Shown here piece after piece: positions 17,077 through 23,938 of a stretch of DNA of 30,357 bases. The stretch covers positions 1-30,357 of the forward strand of contig CAZKXX010000040.1 in the NCBI GenBank assembly GCA_964556705.1. The letters are read 5' to 3'. Positions within the stretch are counted from its first letter, which is position 1. Each line of letters starts with the position of its first letter. The notes beneath the pieces were generated by a model, which ran no database searches, had not been told where the DNA came from, and saw only the letters and a list, made by a program, of their open reading frames with translations. The stretch is from CAZKXX01 sp964556705. GTDB lineage: Bacteria > Acidobacteriota > Terriglobia > UBA7540. Both the position numbers and the translations under genes were made by a program.

Positions 17077-17706
17077 TCACTCGCTGATCTTCAAATCCCA
17101 CTCCGCCAGCATTACGCAGTGCCGAATGGAAAGATTTCGGATTTGGCACTTGCCATCCGACCCGTCGAAGTGGACGTGAAAGAGTTTTTCGCCGCCTCGG
17201 AGCACGTCAGCCCCCAGACTTTGACGGCCCGCCCTTCGGCCAACCCCTTTCAGTTCTGCCGCCTCAACCAGCTTGAGAATTTCAACGGGAATTTCGATGA
17301 GCTGGTAGTGGAGCAGCGGGAGTTGCCAAATTGCCCTCAGCATTAAGACCACATCGTAGCGAGCAAGATGACCGAGCACTCTCGAGATCAGGACATTGGG
17401 GGTCCACGGCTCTCGCTCTGTGGTGCACAGTTTCGTGATGTGAATCAGCTCGGGATGTGTTCCCGTCCCTGTTTCGGTCTTCAGAGATATTCGGGCTTCT
17501 TCGACAAGCAGGTCGTGCATAGGTTGGTTCCGCCCAGACTCCTCCACAACCGTAAACGGCTTCTTGATTTTCCTGAAGGCTTCTTCTACGAGGGCTTCAA
17601 AATAGATTCCCTGAGGCGGAATCCTTGGATAGATGGAATGGTGCACGTTGACCAGGGCCCGCAAGGCGATGAGGAAATCCTGTGGGAACAGCGTGCTCTC
17701 GCCCAA
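17077..17706 (-). CDS. Putative PD-(D/E)XK-type restriction endonuclease
   Basis: I do not recognise the family, but several features fit a Type II endonuclease of 209 residues. An N-terminal helix FEALVEEAF (36-44) offers an acidic residue. It is followed by Asp65 in PMHDLLV and a strand ending ISLKTETG (73-80) with Lys76: the E...D...xLK arrangement of a PD-(D/E)XK core, with Ser in place of the usual acidic residue before Lys. A later HYQLIEIPVEIL (133-144) resembles the (Y)xLxEIP strand seen in such enzymes. The start is TTG 17706, supported by GGAGGT nine bases upstream and an in-frame stop just before it. Its tail-to-tail partner is the DPPH methyltransferase. The 53% GC in one hand-counted line (17461-17520, 32 of 60) contrasts with 63% in one ffh line (15541-15600, 38 of 60), consistent with acquisition. 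Confidence 0.55.
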   Translation of the reverse strand: MGESTLFPQDFLIALRALVNVHHSIYPRIPPQGIYFEALVEEAFRKIKKPFTVVEESGRNQPMHDLLVEEARISLKTETGTGTHPELIHITKLCTTEREPWTPNVLISRVLGHLARYDVVLMLRAIWQLPLLHYQLIEIPVEILKLVEAAELKGVGRRAGRQSLGADVLRGGEKLFHVHFDGSDGKCQIRNLSIRHCVMLAEWDLKISE

Positions 17707-17712
17707 GTGAAG

Positions 17713-17886
17713 TCAACCTCCAACGAAGTCAGGTTCGCCGGATTCTATCACTTGATGGACGTGATAGAGTCCGAACTTCTTGCAGGAGCGGATTTGGGCC
17801 GGGGCTCCGCAATGAATTCCCAAAGACGCAAGACCGATTTTCCGCAGGGGAATGGGCTTCCCGTCGCACTGGGCAGCACACCTCAC
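17713..17886 (-). CDS. Possible 57-codon Cys/His-rich gene upstream of the nuclease
   Basis: From GTG 17886 an open frame of 57 codons ends in TGA at 17713-17715, six bases before the nuclease TTG. The nuclease Shine-Dalgarno GGAGGT is formed by its last two codons, so the two would be translationally coupled. The product begins MRCAAQCDGKPIPLRKIGLA and contains Cys3, Cys7, Cys26, Cys35 and His25, His43, His45, a possible metal site. It has no helix-turn-helix, so it does not look like a classical controller protein. No ribosome-binding site is seen at the GTG and the frame stays open upstream without an ATG, so it may be spurious or the remnant of a longer gene. Confidence 0.33.
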   Translation of the reverse strand: MRCAAQCDGKPIPLRKIGLASLGIHCGAPAQIRSCKKFGLYHVHQVIESGEPDFVGG

Positions 17887-17911
17887 TGAAATGTCGAGTT
17901 GTACGAAGAAT

Positions 17912-17967
17912 CCCGGGAGGAGCCGAGGCTTATTTTGAAGGCGGGAAAACTGCCTCGGCTCTCCCGG
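17912..17967. repeat. Long imperfect hairpin upstream of the nuclease genes
   Basis: ccgggaggagccgaggc (from 17913) pairs with gcctcggctctcccgg (ending 17967), with one bulged G and a 22-nt loop. There is no T-run on either side, so it is not a normal terminator. The rest of 17887-18143 holds no gene that I can support. Confidence 0.65.
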
Positions 17968-18111
17968 TCTTGCGTGCGACTGTGCCCCCTTTGCAGGGGC
18001 GGCAGTGGTACTTTCAGTTGTGGTTCTCTGTGACCCGAATCATGCCACAACTCGGCGCCAGCCTGTAAAGAAAATCGACAGGGTGACAATCGAGGCTTTC
18101 TGCTGCCGGTG

Positions 18112-18120
18112 TGTTATGAT
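18112..18120 (+). promoter_or_regulatory. Candidate extended -10 promoter for the PilZ-CBS genes
   Basis: TGTTATGAT carries the TGn extension and a TATGAT hexamer (five of six to consensus). The transcript would start near 18127, 17 bases before the PilZ ATG. No matching -35 at 17 bases. Confidence 0.4.
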
Positions 18121-18143
18121 AGCGCCAGTCCAGGTGCTTTTGG

Positions 18144-18569
18144 ATGAGCCAGGTTCCACCTGCTGACAAGACTAAAGGCACGGAGCCCTCAAGTGGCCGG
18201 CCGGCGGCCCGCCGCCGCAGCGTTCGAATCGTGCTGCGCATCCCGCTGGTGGTGAGTACCGCAGGACAATCCGCCGACGCGCAATGGGAGCCGGTCGAGA
18301 CGGTCACGGTCTCCAAGCACGGCGCGCTGATCCGGACTCAAAACACCTTCCGGGTGGGCGACACGCTGGATATTCTCTGGCGGCAGAAGGATCGCACGGC
18401 GCGCGCGCGCGTGGCGTGGGTTTCTTCCCACCAGACGCGCGACGGAATCGAACTGGGCTTTGAAATCCTTGACCAGGAGGAATTCTGGGACATCAATTTT
18501 CCGCCCGACCGCTGGTCGGACCGGGAGCACTCCACGGAGCCCTCGAAGGCCGAAACGAAGGAGGGCTGA
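18144..18569 (+). CDS. PilZ-domain protein, probable c-di-GMP effector
   Basis: This 141-residue protein contains one PilZ domain. The c-di-GMP binding signature is present in modified form: an RxxxR motif at R24-R28 (RRRSVR) before the first strand, and TVSKHGA (55-61), a variant of the (D/N)xSxxG motif. The following FRVGDTLDILW, ARARVAWV and IELGFEIL strands complete the barrel. The first 22 residues and the last 20 are polar and probably disordered. It lies 23 bases before the CBS gene and is probably cotranscribed with it. The second motif lacks the usual Asp/Asn, so ligand binding is not assured. Confidence 0.85.
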   Translation: MSQVPPADKTKGTEPSSGRPAARRRSVRIVLRIPLVVSTAGQSADAQWEPVETVTVSKHGALIRTQNTFRVGDTLDILWRQKDRTARARVAWVSSHQTRDGIELGFEILDQEEFWDINFPPDRWSDREHSTEPSKAETKEG

Positions 18570-18592
18570 AGGACCGGGCACGGAGGCATCGG

Positions 18593-19027
18593 ATGCTGGT
18601 TCGTGACTTCATGACCAAGGAAGTGACCACCCTTCAGGAGACCGACACGCTCCTTGACGCGCGCATGATGTTCATGCGCTCTTCGTTCCGTCATCTGCCC
18701 GTGCTGCGCGACAAGGAACTCGTGGGCGTCGTCACCGAGCACGACGTGAAGCAGTTCGCCCCCGCCGTCACCAGCGGCATGGACGCCGACGAATACAATC
18801 GCATGCTCGAGACGACTCCCGTCTCGCGCGCCATGACCCGCGAGCCGCTCACCCTGCGCCCCGACCAGCCCATTTACGAGGCGGCGACGCTCCTCCACTC
18901 GAAGCGCTTCGGCTGCCTGCCCGTCGTCGAGAACGGCGCCCTGGTCGGCATCGTCACCACCACGGACATGCTCGGACTGCTGGTCCGCCTCATCCGCGAC
19001 CAGGGACTGCTTCCTTCCAACTCCTAG
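18593..19027 (+). CDS. Double CBS-domain protein
   Basis: This is a 144-residue protein made almost entirely of a CBS pair: CBS 1 (about 1-62, MLVRDFMTKEVTTL to VGVVTEHDVKQF) and CBS 2 (about 76-136, VSRAMTREPLTLRPDQPIYEAATLL to VGIVTTTDML). Such stand-alone pairs bind adenine nucleotides and act as energy sensors. GGAGG lies before the ATG. It shares a probable transcript with the PilZ gene, which would place two nucleotide-sensing proteins together. The partner protein is unknown. Confidence 0.92.
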   Translation: MLVRDFMTKEVTTLQETDTLLDARMMFMRSSFRHLPVLRDKELVGVVTEHDVKQFAPAVTSGMDADEYNRMLETTPVSRAMTREPLTLRPDQPIYEAATLLHSKRFGCLPVVENGALVGIVTTTDMLGLLVRLIRDQGLLPSNS

Positions 19028-19176
19028 AGTGCAGAAACTGGAAATGGGAAACCGCTCCGCGCGCGGAGGGTTTTCCGGGCATGCCGGCGTGAGATCGCAG
19101 ACCCGTTGGTCCGGCGAGCTTTGAGTTTCCAGTCTCCAATCTCAAATTACAAATCTCAAATCCCCCGCTCATCCGA

Positions 19177-19205
19177 TGGTCATTCCGCTCCCGCGCAGGC
19201 ATAAT
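19177..19205 (+). promoter_or_regulatory. Candidate sigma-70 promoter of the SAM methyltransferase gene
   Basis: TGGTCA (19177-19182) and CATAAT (19200-19205) are 17 bases apart. The inferred start of transcription, about 19212, is almost at the ATG 19214, so the mRNA would be leaderless or nearly so; this fits the absence of a Shine-Dalgarno sequence. The gap 19028-19176 holds only a simple aatctcaaat-like tract at about 19121-19162. Confidence 0.38.
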
Positions 19206-19213
19206 GCTGCTCC

Positions 19214-19936
19214 ATGAAGTGGTGGGAGCTGCCGCGCCGCCCCGAACCCGAAGTGATGGACGATTCCGATGAGGTCGAAGCCTACGCTTCGGCGGCCGCG
19301 GAGGCCTTTCTCGACTCGATTGACAACACGCTGGTCGAGCAGGTGATTGCGCTGGCGCCGGAGCGCGGCCGTCTGCTCGACCTCGGCTGCGGCCCGGGCG
19401 GCATCGCGCTCAAACTGGCGCGGCGCCTGCCCGGCGTGACGGTGTTTGGAGCTGACTATTCGCTCAATATGATTCGCGCCGCGCGCCGCGCCGCCGCCGA
19501 GCAGGGGCTTGCGGAGCGGGCCCACTTCTTCGTCGCCGACGCCAACCGGCTCGCCTTTCCCGAGTCCAGCTTTGATTTCGTCCTCTCCAATTCCCTCCTC
19601 CACCACCTCCGCGAGCCCGTCCGCGTGCTGAAAGAGATGGCGCGTGTAGCCCGCCCCGAGGGCGTCCTCCTGATGCGCGACCTCCGCCGCCCTTCGCGAC
19701 TTGCTTTTCCTCTGCACGTGCGCTGGTTTGGGAGGTATTATTCAGGGCTGATGTACAAGCTTTACTGCGACTCGGTGCGCGCAGCCTACACGGGCGAGGA
19801 ACTCACCGACCTGCTGGCCCGTTCAGGCTTGCGAGACGCGAAGATTTTTTTTCACGAGCGGACGCACCTCGGTTTCGTCCGCCCGCCCCGCAGCGGTGCG
19901 CTCCCCCCTTGGCGGGTCGGCGAGGAGGAACGATGA
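19214..19936 (+). CDS. Class I SAM-dependent methyltransferase (Methyltransf_11 type)
   Basis: This 240-residue protein has motif I LLDLGCGPGG (54-63), the acidic Asp81 in FGADYS, FVADANRLAFPESSFDFVLSNSLLHHL (motifs II-III) and VARPEGVLLMRDLRRPS. The layout matches UbiE/COQ5-like small-molecule methyltransferases. A tail with SVRAAYTGEELTDLLARSGL is also typical. The substrate cannot be told. The stop overlaps the next start as ATGA, so the two genes are coupled. Confidence 0.88.
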   Translation: MKWWELPRRPEPEVMDDSDEVEAYASAAAEAFLDSIDNTLVEQVIALAPERGRLLDLGCGPGGIALKLARRLPGVTVFGADYSLNMIRAARRAAAEQGLAERAHFFVADANRLAFPESSFDFVLSNSLLHHLREPVRVLKEMARVARPEGVLLMRDLRRPSRLAFPLHVRWFGRYYSGLMYKLYCDSVRAAYTGEELTDLLARSGLRDAKIFFHERTHLGFVRPPRSGALPPWRVGEEER

Positions 19937-20499
19937 ATTTCCGGCCCGCTTTCCTGCTCGCGGCCGTGCTGGCCCTCGTGCCGCTTCCAGCCGCGCCGCA
20001 GAAATCCGGGACGTATTCCATTCCCCTGCCGCCCCGCCCCGACTTCTCTTCGCTCGATTGGCTGGTCGGCCAGTGGACGGGCAGCACCACGGGCCGCGGC
20101 CAGCAGGGCGAAGTGCGCTTCTCGGCGGACTACGACCTCGGAAAGCGTTTCCTCATCTTCCGCGAGGATTTCTGGCTGCCGCCCACCCAGCGCGCCCCCT
20201 CGGCGAGCGAAGCGTGGGTCGGCCTGCTGAGCCCGGACCGCAAAGGGCCCGGCTTCATCCTGCGCATGTTCTCGAATACCGGCTTCATTACGCGCTATCG
20301 TGTGACGGTGGAGGACAATCAGGTGCGGTTCACGCCCGAAGGTGGTGAAGACCCGCCCCCCGGCTGGCTCTTCCGGCGCACGCTGGAGCGCAATGGCGAG
20401 AGCGAACTCACCATGACCGTGCAGGTCGCGCCGCCCGGCCGCGACTTCTTCGACTACTTCACCGCCAGGCTCGTCAAGCGCACCTCGCCCGAGCCGTGA
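19933..20499 (+). CDS. Small secreted beta-barrel-like protein of unknown function
   Basis: The 188-residue product starts at ATG 19933, supported by GAGGAGG just upstream and an ATGA overlap with the methyltransferase; an in-frame ATG eight codons earlier would lie outside that arrangement. Residues 1-21 form a signal peptide (FLLAAVLALVPLPAAPQ). The mature part begins LDWLVGQWTGSTTGRGQQG and continues as successive amphipathic strands with few helices, in the style of lipocalin- or nitrobindin-like barrels (the WLxGxW opening is common there). No heme-ligating His can be assigned. The function is unknown. Confidence 0.75.
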   Translation: MNFRPAFLLAAVLALVPLPAAPQKSGTYSIPLPPRPDFSSLDWLVGQWTGSTTGRGQQGEVRFSADYDLGKRFLIFREDFWLPPTQRAPSASEAWVGLLSPDRKGPGFILRMFSNTGFITRYRVTVEDNQVRFTPEGGEDPPPGWLFRRTLERNGESELTMTVQVAPPGRDFFDYFTARLVKRTSPEP

Positions 20500-20590
20500 T
20501 GGTGCTCCCACTGGAATAACTCAGAACGAACGCCACTTTCGTTGTTGTGGAGTGCCTGGACCACAAAGCGCCCATAACTCTGGAATACCG

Positions 20591-20642
20591 GTCGTCCCCG
20601 CGAAGGCGGGAACCCCTTCTGGATTCCCGCTTTTGCGGGAAT
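20591..20642. repeat. Paired attcccgc/gcgggaat palindromes
   Basis: gtccccgc-gaa-ggcggga and attcccgc-tttt-gcgggaat (20623-20642, perfect 8-bp stem) lie head to head around accccttctgg, flanked by gtc and gac. This arrangement, with the spacer cttctgg, is a dispersed intergenic repeat seen in many high-GC bacteria; the palindrome at 12686 is a single-arm relative. Confidence 0.75.
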
Positions 20643-20723
20643 GACGTCCATGAGGACGTGCCGGCGCAGGGGCGCCCCTTGGGGGCGCCCGAACTCCGGA
20701 AAGTGCACTGACCGAAACCCCAA

Positions 20724-20780
20724 AGGGCGGGGGCCTGCCTCCGCCCCCTGCGGCAGGGAGGCAGGCAAGCCCCGCCCTTA
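20724..20780. repeat. Large nested hairpin
   Basis: The outer stem aagggcgggg (20724-20733) pairs with ccccgccctt (20771-20780) and the inner stem gcctgcct (20734-20741) with aggcaggc (20760-20767), interrupted by only three bases on one side. The inner loop can fold further. Its gcctgcct words echo the elements at 1947 and 2651, but the rest differs. Confidence 0.75.
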
Positions 20781-20802
20781 CGATGGCGACCGCTGCGGGT
20801 GT

Positions 20803-20808
20803 ACAATC
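20803..20808 (+). promoter_or_regulatory. Candidate -10 element for the AsmA-like gene
   Basis: TACAAT matches five of six consensus positions and lies 41 bases before the ATG. No -35 at the right distance; the hairpin ends just upstream. Confidence 0.25.
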
Positions 20809-20849
20809 AAGCGGGAATCATTCACAACCCGCGGTCTTGAAGGTCTGCG

Positions 20850-22457
20850 ATGACCAGAGGCAAAAAAATCGCGCTCGGTGTCCTCATTTTCTTCGTGGTG
20901 ATTGTTCTCGCGGCAATCGTCCTCGTTCCCATCCTCATTGACGTGGACCGCTACCGGCCGCGGGTGGTCGAGCAGATTGAAAAAGAAACCGGCAAGCCCG
21001 CCGCCATCGCCAAACTCACGCTCACCATTTTCCCCACGCTCTCCATTCGCGTGGACGAATTCTCGCTCGGCAACCCGCCGGGCTTTCCCAAGGGCGACTT
21101 CCTCAGGGCGAAGCGCCTTTATGTGGAAGTGGACCGCGACGCGCTCTGGGACCGCCGCGTCATCGTCAACTCGCTCGAACTCGACGAGCCGGTCATCCAC
21201 ATGCTTTCCGACGCGCGCGGCCGCTGGAATTTTGAGAATCCGCCCAAACCCGCGGCGGAGAAAAAGGCCGCGGCGGCGGGCGAAAAGCCGTTTCTCACCC
21301 TGGGCGTGATTTCCAAAGTCACCGTTTCCGGCGGCCAGTTGAGCGTGGCGCCTTTGCTTGCTTCCGGCAAGCCCGGCCCCGCGTACTTCCAGGCGCGCGA
21401 CGTTTCCATTTCGCTCGAGCAGGTGGACCTGAGCGCCTTCATCGAGTCGGCCCGTGCGCTCCCTGCCCCGCCGCGCGAGAACACCATCTTCGCCTCTCTC
21501 TTCGACCCGCCCACCGTGCACGCCGCGGGCGAAAAGCAGCCCGCCGCCCAGGGCGAATTCCGTGCCCGCTCGCTTCAATTCGGACAGCTCCGGGCCAGCT
21601 CCGTGCGCGCCAGGCTGCGCCTGTTTCCCAAAGAGATTTTTTTCGACGACCTCGTTTTCGACCTCGCCGACGGCCGCGCCACCGGCAACCTCGCTTTCAA
21701 CTTCGCCGGCCGCAACGCGCGCTACGATGTGGACGCGAAAATTGCCGGCGTCAACATCGCCAAGATGCTGGAAGCCTTCCCCGACGCGCGCGGCAAGATG
21801 AGCGGCAAGATGGACGGCAGCGTCAAGCTGAGCGGCCAGATTCTCAATTCTCCCGATCCCCTCGCCGGCATGCGCGGCACCGGCGACCTGAAAGTCACCG
21901 ACGGCCAGTTGCCCAGCCTCCAGCTCAACAAGAACCTCATGATGCTCGCGCGCCTTTCGAACCTGGGTCCCGCCGAGGGCGACCCGTCGTCGTTCAAATC
22001 CATCGCCGCCGACCTCGTCATCGCCAACCAGCGCATCGCCAGCCAGAGAGTCGTGCTCGTCGGCAACGGCGTGGAAGTGGACGGCGCGGGAAGCATGGGC
22101 CTGGCGGGCGCGGGCAGCCTCGAGTACCAGGGCACGGCGAAAGTGCTGGCGGGTGAGACGTCTGTCACCAACATCGTCGCGCAGCTCTCCGGCGCCAGCT
22201 ATTCAGAAGGCAGGCTGAGCTTCCCTTTCGTCCTCTCCGGCACGCTCGAACAGCCGCAGTTCCGCGTCACTTCTGCCACCGGCCGACAGGCGGTGACGGG
22301 CCTCCAGCAGCTCCTCGCCCGCCCGCAGGAGGGTGAGACCCCGGCGGAAGGCCAGCAGACTCAGCAGCAGTCCACGGAAGAACTCGTGAAGGGCATTACC
22401 GGCCTGTTTCGCAAGAAGCAGACGACGGAGACGACCCAGCCGACCGAGCAGAAGTAG
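20850..22457 (+). CDS. AsmA-family inner-membrane-anchored protein
   Basis: The 535-residue protein starts MTRGKKIALG, followed by one membrane helix (about 7-29) and then IDVDRYRPRVVEQIEKETGKPAAIAKLTLTIFPTLSIRVDEFSLGNPPG, the N-terminal signature of AsmA-like proteins. The middle has strand-rich segments (VYVEVDRDALWDRRVIVNSLELDEP, RWNFENPP), and the 330-450 region has the AsmA C-terminal pattern (GTGDLKVTDGQL, LAGAGSLEYQGTAKV). The last 45 residues are Gln/Glu/Thr-rich and probably disordered. AsmA proteins are related to the bridge-like lipid carriers TamB/YhdP and influence outer-membrane assembly, which points to a diderm host. It seems to be transcribed alone. Confidence 0.88.
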   Translation: MTRGKKIALGVLIFFVVIVLAAIVLVPILIDVDRYRPRVVEQIEKETGKPAAIAKLTLTIFPTLSIRVDEFSLGNPPGFPKGDFLRAKRLYVEVDRDALWDRRVIVNSLELDEPVIHMLSDARGRWNFENPPKPAAEKKAAAAGEKPFLTLGVISKVTVSGGQLSVAPLLASGKPGPAYFQARDVSISLEQVDLSAFIESARALPAPPRENTIFASLFDPPTVHAAGEKQPAAQGEFRARSLQFGQLRASSVRARLRLFPKEIFFDDLVFDLADGRATGNLAFNFAGRNARYDVDAKIAGVNIAKMLEAFPDARGKMSGKMDGSVKLSGQILNSPDPLAGMRGTGDLKVTDGQLPSLQLNKNLMMLARLSNLGPAEGDPSSFKSIAADLVIANQRIASQRVVLVGNGVEVDGAGSMGLAGAGSLEYQGTAKVLAGETSVTNIVAQLSGASYSEGRLSFPFVLSGTLEQPQFRVTSATGRQAVTGLQQLLARPQEGETPAEGQQTQQQSTEELVKGITGLFRKKQTTETTQPTEQK

Positions 22458-22463
22458 CCGGCC

Positions 22464-22498
22464 GATTGCCGAGCCCGAGTTCCGGCCAATCGGCAATC
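22464..22498 (+). terminator. Terminator-like hairpin after the AsmA gene
   Basis: gattgccga (22464-22472) and tcggcaatc (22490-22498) form a perfect 9-bp stem six bases after the stop codon. There is no T-run, so it may act as an mRNA 3' stabiliser and not as an intrinsic terminator. Confidence 0.4.
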
Positions 22499-22526
22499 AA
22501 CAATACTTCCTTCGATCATCAATGCT

Positions 22527-22555
22527 TTGACCCGGCTTCCCGTTTCTGTCAGAAT
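22527..22555 (+). promoter_or_regulatory. Sigma-70 promoter of the aminotransferase gene
   Basis: TTGACC (22527-22532) and CAGAAT (22550-22555) are 17 bases apart and a TGT precedes the -10, giving an extended element. Transcription would start near 22562, only about five bases before the ATG at 22567, which explains the lack of a ribosome-binding site and implies a leaderless mRNA. Confidence 0.55.
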
Positions 22556-22566
22556 TGACCGGATTT

Positions 22567-23793
22567 ATGCCACGCGGATTGCCCCACGTTCACGAAATCC
22601 TCGCCGCCACGCGCCTGGAACGCGTGCGGTACGCGATCCGCGATTTGGCCGTGCTCGCCGAGCAAGTGGCGCGCGAGGGCAAGCCCGTCCTGCCGCTCAA
22701 CATCGGCGACCCCCTCAAGTTTGATTTCCAAACGCCGCCGCATCTCATCGAGGCCGTCGCCCAAGCGATGCGCGACGGCAAGAACGGCTACGCGCCCTCG
22801 CCGGGCGTCCCCGAAGCGCTCGAGGCCGTGCGCGCCGACGCCGAGCGCAAGGGCATCCGCAACATCCGCAGCGTCTTCGTCACCCAGGGCACCAGCGAAG
22901 CGGTGGACATCTGCCTCACGGCGCTCGTCAACTCCGGCGAGAACGTCGCCACGCCCGAGCCCGAATATCCGCTCTACTCGGCGGTGCTGGCGAAAATCGA
23001 GGCGCAGCCGAACGCCTACCGCCTCGACGAATCGCTCGAATGGGAGCCCGACCTCGACCACCTCGCCTCGCGCATCTTTACCGGTACGCGCGCCCTGGTG
23101 CTCATCAATCCGAACAATCCCACGGGCGCGGTCTGCTCGCGGCGGACGCTCGAGGCGATTGCCGAGCTGGCGCGGCAGAACAACCTGGTCATCTTCGCCG
23201 ACGAGATCTACGACCGGCTCATCTTCGATCCCGCCGGCACGCCGCCGCCTTCCATCGCCGCGCTTGCGCCCGACGTGCCGGTCGTCACCTTCAACGGCAT
23301 TTCGAAGAATTTTCTCGCCCCGGGCTGGCGGCTCGGCTGGGTGGTGGTGAGCGGCCCCGAAGCCGCGCTCAAGCCGTACGTCGAGGGCATTCATAAGCTG
23401 CTGCGCGCGCGCCTTTCGGCGAATCATCCCGAGCAGTACGCCATCCGCCCGGCGCTCGAAGGCCCGCAGGACCATTTGGACGAGGTCCGCGCCAAACTCC
23501 GCCGCCGCCGCGATTTGACGGTCGAATGGGCGCGTTCGACGCCTCGCGTCAGCCTGGTGCCGCCGCGCGGCGCGTTTTATGCTTTCCCGCGCCTGGAGAT
23601 TCCCGAAAGCGACGAAGATTTTGTTCGAAAGCTGCTGGTGGAAAAAGGCGTGCTGGTAGTTCACGGCTCGGGTTTCGGTCAGGACCCGGGTACGCGCCAC
23701 GCGCGCATCGTCTTTTTGCCCGATGAGGCGACACTTTCCGGCGCCTGCGCCGCGATTTCGGACTTTTTGCGGGAAAGCTACGGGGAATCGTGA
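22567..23793 (+). CDS. Class I PLP aminotransferase, alanine-transaminase-like
   Basis: This 408-residue fold-type I enzyme transfers amino groups between an amino acid and a keto acid. It begins with the N-terminal VLPLNIGDPLKFDFQTPPHLIEA and GYAPSPGVPEALEAVR segments, which closely resemble alanine aminotransferases such as AlaA and archaeal AlaAT. Other landmarks are the TSEAVD loop, VLINPNNPTGAV, IFADEIYDRL and the Schiff-base Lys247 in FNGISKNFLAPGWRLGW. An Arg near the C-terminus (HARIVFLP) should bind the substrate carboxylate. The ATG at 22567 is chosen because the promoter leaves little room upstream; an in-frame TTG four codons earlier is the alternative. Aspartate or aromatic specificity cannot be excluded by eye. 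Confidence 0.92.
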   Translation: MPRGLPHVHEILAATRLERVRYAIRDLAVLAEQVAREGKPVLPLNIGDPLKFDFQTPPHLIEAVAQAMRDGKNGYAPSPGVPEALEAVRADAERKGIRNIRSVFVTQGTSEAVDICLTALVNSGENVATPEPEYPLYSAVLAKIEAQPNAYRLDESLEWEPDLDHLASRIFTGTRALVLINPNNPTGAVCSRRTLEAIAELARQNNLVIFADEIYDRLIFDPAGTPPPSIAALAPDVPVVTFNGISKNFLAPGWRLGWVVVSGPEAALKPYVEGIHKLLRARLSANHPEQYAIRPALEGPQDHLDEVRAKLRRRRDLTVEWARSTPRVSLVPPRGAFYAFPRLEIPESDEDFVRKLLVEKGVLVVHGSGFGQDPGTRHARIVFLPDEATLSGACAAISDFLRESYGES

Positions 23794-23923
23794 ATTGTGA
23801 ATAGTGAATTGCAGATGACTGACTGCGGGTTGTGGGTGGTTAGTTGTGGGTTGAAGGCGGTGGCCTTTCGGATGTGCAGAGTAAGAGCCGGTCCGGGGCT
23901 CAACCAACAACCAACAACCAACG
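23794..23923. repeat. Simple-sequence intergenic tract (gaattgtgaat / ggttgtgggt / caaccaacaa)
   Basis: After the aminotransferase stop come gaattgtgaatagtgaattgc, then a G/T-rich tract gggttgtgggtggttagttg, and at 23901-23923 the C/A-rich complement-like tract caaccaacaaccaacaacc. The G/T and C/A tracts can pair imperfectly. The word aacaaccaacg recurs at 29351-29361. Confidence 0.65.
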
Positions 23924-23938
23924 ATTTGAAACGGTCGA

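Larger units (their letters stand above)
20500..20849. other. 350-bp gene-free region rich in palindromes
   Basis: No coding region is supported. It holds a pair of REP-type hairpins (20591-20642), a ggggcgcccc palindrome and a second arm (20669-20690), a large hairpin (20724-20780) and a possible -10 element before the AsmA gene. Confidence 0.8.

Noticed and set aside
17368..17889. 173-codon plus-strand frame opposite the nuclease
   Set aside because: No start signal and no protein-like pattern; the minus-strand frame has a Shine-Dalgarno sequence and nuclease-like motifs.
17883..18089. 68-codon minus-strand frame starting with ATG
   Set aside because: Its translation is low-complexity and Pro/Ser/Arg-rich, crosses the hairpin and lacks a ribosome-binding site.
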